64,000 nt of DNA. Source: Natronospira elongata. GTDB taxonomy: Bacteria > Pseudomonadota > Gammaproteobacteria > Natronospirales > Natronospiraceae. The stretch lies in contig NZ_JAYGII010000011.1 of the NCBI RefSeq assembly GCF_034931365.1, forward strand, positions 1 to 64,000, read 5' to 3'. Every line of letters starts with the position of its first letter. The first letter of the stretch is position 1. A program made the translations under genes and the position numbers. Below the pieces are notes generated by a model. The model saw only the letters and a program-made list of their open reading frames with translations, was not told where the DNA came from and did no database searches. Of this stretch, positions 62,435 to 64,000 are shown one piece after another.

Positions 62435-63124
62435 ATGGAGAGAAACAAGCTGGTGCTGTTGATTCTGCTCTTTTCGATGGCCTGTGTGGATAGCGTCAAC
62501 CAGTCCCTGTCGGTGGCGGACGATGCCGAACACAGCGGCAATCTCAGCACCGTCAACGGCACCGTCACCATCGGTGAGCGGGCGCGTGTCGATGGCAGTC
62601 TCTCAACGGTCAATGGCGGTATTCAGGTAGGCAGTGACAGCCGAATTCGTGAAGCCGAGACGGTGAATGGCAGTATTCGGGTCGGCGATGGCGCCGAAGT
62701 GGGCAAGCTGGTCACGGTGAACGGCAATATCCGTCTGGGCAGCAATGTCCGCGTTCTGGAGGAGATCAAGGCCGTGAATGGTGCCATTGGCTTGAAGTCC
62801 GGCAGCCATGTGGCCGGCTCTGTCTCCAATGTCAATGGCGCGATCACTATCGATGGTGCGCATATCGAGGGAACATTGGCCACCAATACCGGCGATGTGC
62901 GAGTGATCAATGGGGCGCGCATCTCTGGTGACCTTCATGTGCGCCCGGTGCGCCGTGGGGATCATGACCGTCGGGTGCGGGTGGTCATCGGGCGTGACGC
63001 GGTGGTGGAGGGCAAGGTGCAACTCGATCGACGCGTGGATCTTTATCTGCATGAGTCGGCGACGGTGGGCGAGATAGTCGGCGGCGAGCCCGAGATGTTT
63101 ACCGGCGATGAACCCCGACGCTGA
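62435..63124 (+). CDS. Bactofilin-like repeat lipoprotein
   Basis: 229 residues from ATG 62435. MERNKLVLLILLFSMACVDS is a likely lipoprotein signal with lipobox SMAC. The rest is a regular right-handed beta-helix type repeat of ~17 residues: TVNGTVTIGERARVDGS, TVNGGIQVGSDSRIRE, TVNGSIRVGDGAEVGK, TVNGNIRLGSNVRVLE, AVNGAIGLKSGSHVAGS. This resembles bactofilin and other polymer-forming cytoskeletal proteins, but its export makes a cell-surface role more likely. The stop overlaps the next start by 1 base. Confidence 0.82.
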   Translation: MERNKLVLLILLFSMACVDSVNQSLSVADDAEHSGNLSTVNGTVTIGERARVDGSLSTVNGGIQVGSDSRIREAETVNGSIRVGDGAEVGKLVTVNGNIRLGSNVRVLEEIKAVNGAIGLKSGSHVAGSVSNVNGAITIDGAHIEGTLATNTGDVRVINGARISGDLHVRPVRRGDHDRRVRVVIGRDAVVEGKVQLDRRVDLYLHESATVGEIVGGEPEMFTGDEPRR

Positions 63125-63816
63125 TGGCGTCGGCCCTGCCAGCAGTCAAGTGGCGTCGCAGCCCGCGGGCCAAGCGGATCAAACTGGCTCTGTGCCCCTG
63201 GCGGGGCATAGAGCTGGTTGTCCCAAAACGGGCCAGCACGGCGCAGGCGCAGGCTTTCCTCGACAGTCGCCGGGAGTGGATGGAGAAAAGCTGGGCCCGC
63301 CTGAAGCGGCAGGTCCCCGAGGCTTTCGAGTCCGCGGCCCCTGAAGATCTGATTCTGCCTGCGATCTGGCGCGCCTGGCGGCTGGTCTATGGCCAGTCTG
63401 ACTTTCGTGACCGTGGTGATGAATTGCACGTGCCGGGTGAGCCCACCGCCGCCAATGCCGCAGGCCAGCTCAAACCCTGGCTGATGGCCCAGGCCCGCAG
63501 CCAATTGCCGGTCTGGACCCGGCGGGTGGCGGCACGAAGCGGATTGACCGACTTCAAGCGCGTTCAGGTCCGGGACCAGCGGACGCGCTGGGGTAGCTGC
63601 TCGGCCCGTGGCACCATCAGCCTCAACTTTCGTTTGCTCTTTCACCGTCCGGCCGTCGTCGACTATCTCATCCTCCACGAGCTCTGCCATACCCGCCACA
63701 TGAACCACGGCCCGAAGTTCCAGGCACTCCTGTCCCGGCACGAGCCGGACTGGAGGGCCCTGGATGCCGAGCTGAGCCACGGCTCGGGCGGGGTGCCGGG
63801 GTGGGTTGGGTGGTGA
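63124..63816 (+). CDS. YgjP/SprT-like zinc metallopeptidase
   Basis: 230 residues. DUF45/WLM-type family: RRSPRAKRIKLALCPWRGIE-like start (RSPRAKRIKLALCPWRG), RVQVRDQRTRWGSCSARGTI, and the metal motif LHELCHTRHMNHGPKFQALL (HExxH plus a third His). Members include YgjP; target unknown. Coupled to the lipoprotein gene (TGATG). Confidence 0.92.
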   Translation: MASALPAVKWRRSPRAKRIKLALCPWRGIELVVPKRASTAQAQAFLDSRREWMEKSWARLKRQVPEAFESAAPEDLILPAIWRAWRLVYGQSDFRDRGDELHVPGEPTAANAAGQLKPWLMAQARSQLPVWTRRVAARSGLTDFKRVQVRDQRTRWGSCSARGTISLNFRLLFHRPAVVDYLILHELCHTRHMNHGPKFQALLSRHEPDWRALDAELSHGSGGVPGWVGW

Positions 63817-63873
63817 GTTCTGAGTGCTGAGTTCTGAGTGCTGAGGGGGCACCCCTCACTCCTGCCCCCTCAC
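63817..63873. repeat. TTCTGAGTGCTGAG tandem repeat and C-rich arm
   Basis: Two exact copies of a 14-bp unit TTCTGAGTGCTGAG, then GGGGGCACCCCTCACTCC and CCCCCTCACTC. It lies between convergent gene ends and is related to the G-rich family at 54650, 56157 and 58797. Confidence 0.75.
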
Positions 63874-64000
63874 TCAAAGAAACAAATCCGGTGTCAGGGG
63901 TTCGCTGGCATCCACCGCGTAGTGGTTGAAATCCCTCACCCCGGCTTCCTTCAGGACCTCCTCGTCGATCAGGCATGCGCCGCTGCGTTGGCTCGCCGGG
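63874..64000 (-). CDS. C-terminal end of an unidentified protein
   Basis: The last 41 residues of a leftward gene cut by the window edge: SGACLIDEEVLKEAGVRDF then NHYAVDASEPLTPDLFL and a TGA stop. Codon use looks normal for this window and the reading frame is open to the edge. I could not assign a family from so short a piece. Confidence 0.6.
   Translation of the reverse strand, partial: PASQRSGACLIDEEVLKEAGVRDFNHYAVDASEPLTPDLFL

Overview
This 64 kb window is a chromosomal segment of a GC-rich gammaproteobacterium, probably a salt-tolerant aerobe. The order clpA-infA-bpt-aat-(FemAB-like)-trxB, then ald-ftsK-lolA-rarA-serS, is the classical gammaproteobacterial clpA-to-serS neighbourhood. 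The expected lrp gene between trxB and ftsK is absent, with ald in that place. An Mrp-type cation/proton antiporter operon, acidic secreted proteins, a SufBCDSU-SufT pathway, GTAGGAGC-type REP palindromes and many c-di-GMP proteins would suit a halophilic or haloalkaliphilic lineage near Ectothiorhodospiraceae or Wenzhouxiangellaceae. That placement is inference only. No plasmid, prophage, IS or CRISPR signature was seen.

Layout. 1-12.6 kb: housekeeping genes for N-degron and proteolysis (clpA, bpt, aat), translation initiation (infA), redox (trxB), alanine metabolism (ald), division/chromosome segregation (ftsK), lipoprotein export (lolA), replication recovery (rarA) and serS. A repeat cluster lies at 1.17-1.7 kb. 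12.6-21.5 kb: a signalling block. It holds a zinc-finger anti-sigma/AhpD fusion, a coupled three-gene operon (periplasmic binding protein, GGDEF-EAL protein, NrtS-like chemoreceptor), a CBS protein and a binding-protein/PAS/GAF/GGDEF hybrid. 21.5-33.6 kb: uup, a VKOR-thioredoxin fusion, a Bax-inhibitor-like protein, hrpB, a cNMP-binding/patatin-like protein that seems to lack its catalytic residues, and a MASE1-CHASE-GGDEF-EAL protein. 33.6-34.1 kb: tRNA-Ser(UGA) amid partial duplications of itself. 34.1-45 kb: a lipoprotein esterase, the eight-gene Mrp-like operon (E-F-G-B-C-D-D-D) and, just upstream of mnhE, a 669-residue protein of unknown family with a possible Cys-His-Asn triad. 45-53 kb: ppa and the suf operon headed by an Rrf2 regulator with a readable IscR-type operator over its own promoter. 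53-64 kb: rarD, a NERD protein, an M20 peptidase, tatD, mtfA, small membrane proteins, a beta-propeller amidohydrolase, a bactofilin-like lipoprotein, a YgjP-like metallopeptidase, and a family of short G-rich repeats at gene 3' ends.

The parts most worth a second look are the zf-HC2/AhpD fusion, the binding-protein/GGDEF-EAL/NrtS-chemoreceptor operon, the catalytically dead-looking cNMP-patatin protein, the Cys-protease-like protein next to the Mrp operon, the Mrp subunit lacking its TM5 glutamate, and the tRNA-Ser duplication scar.
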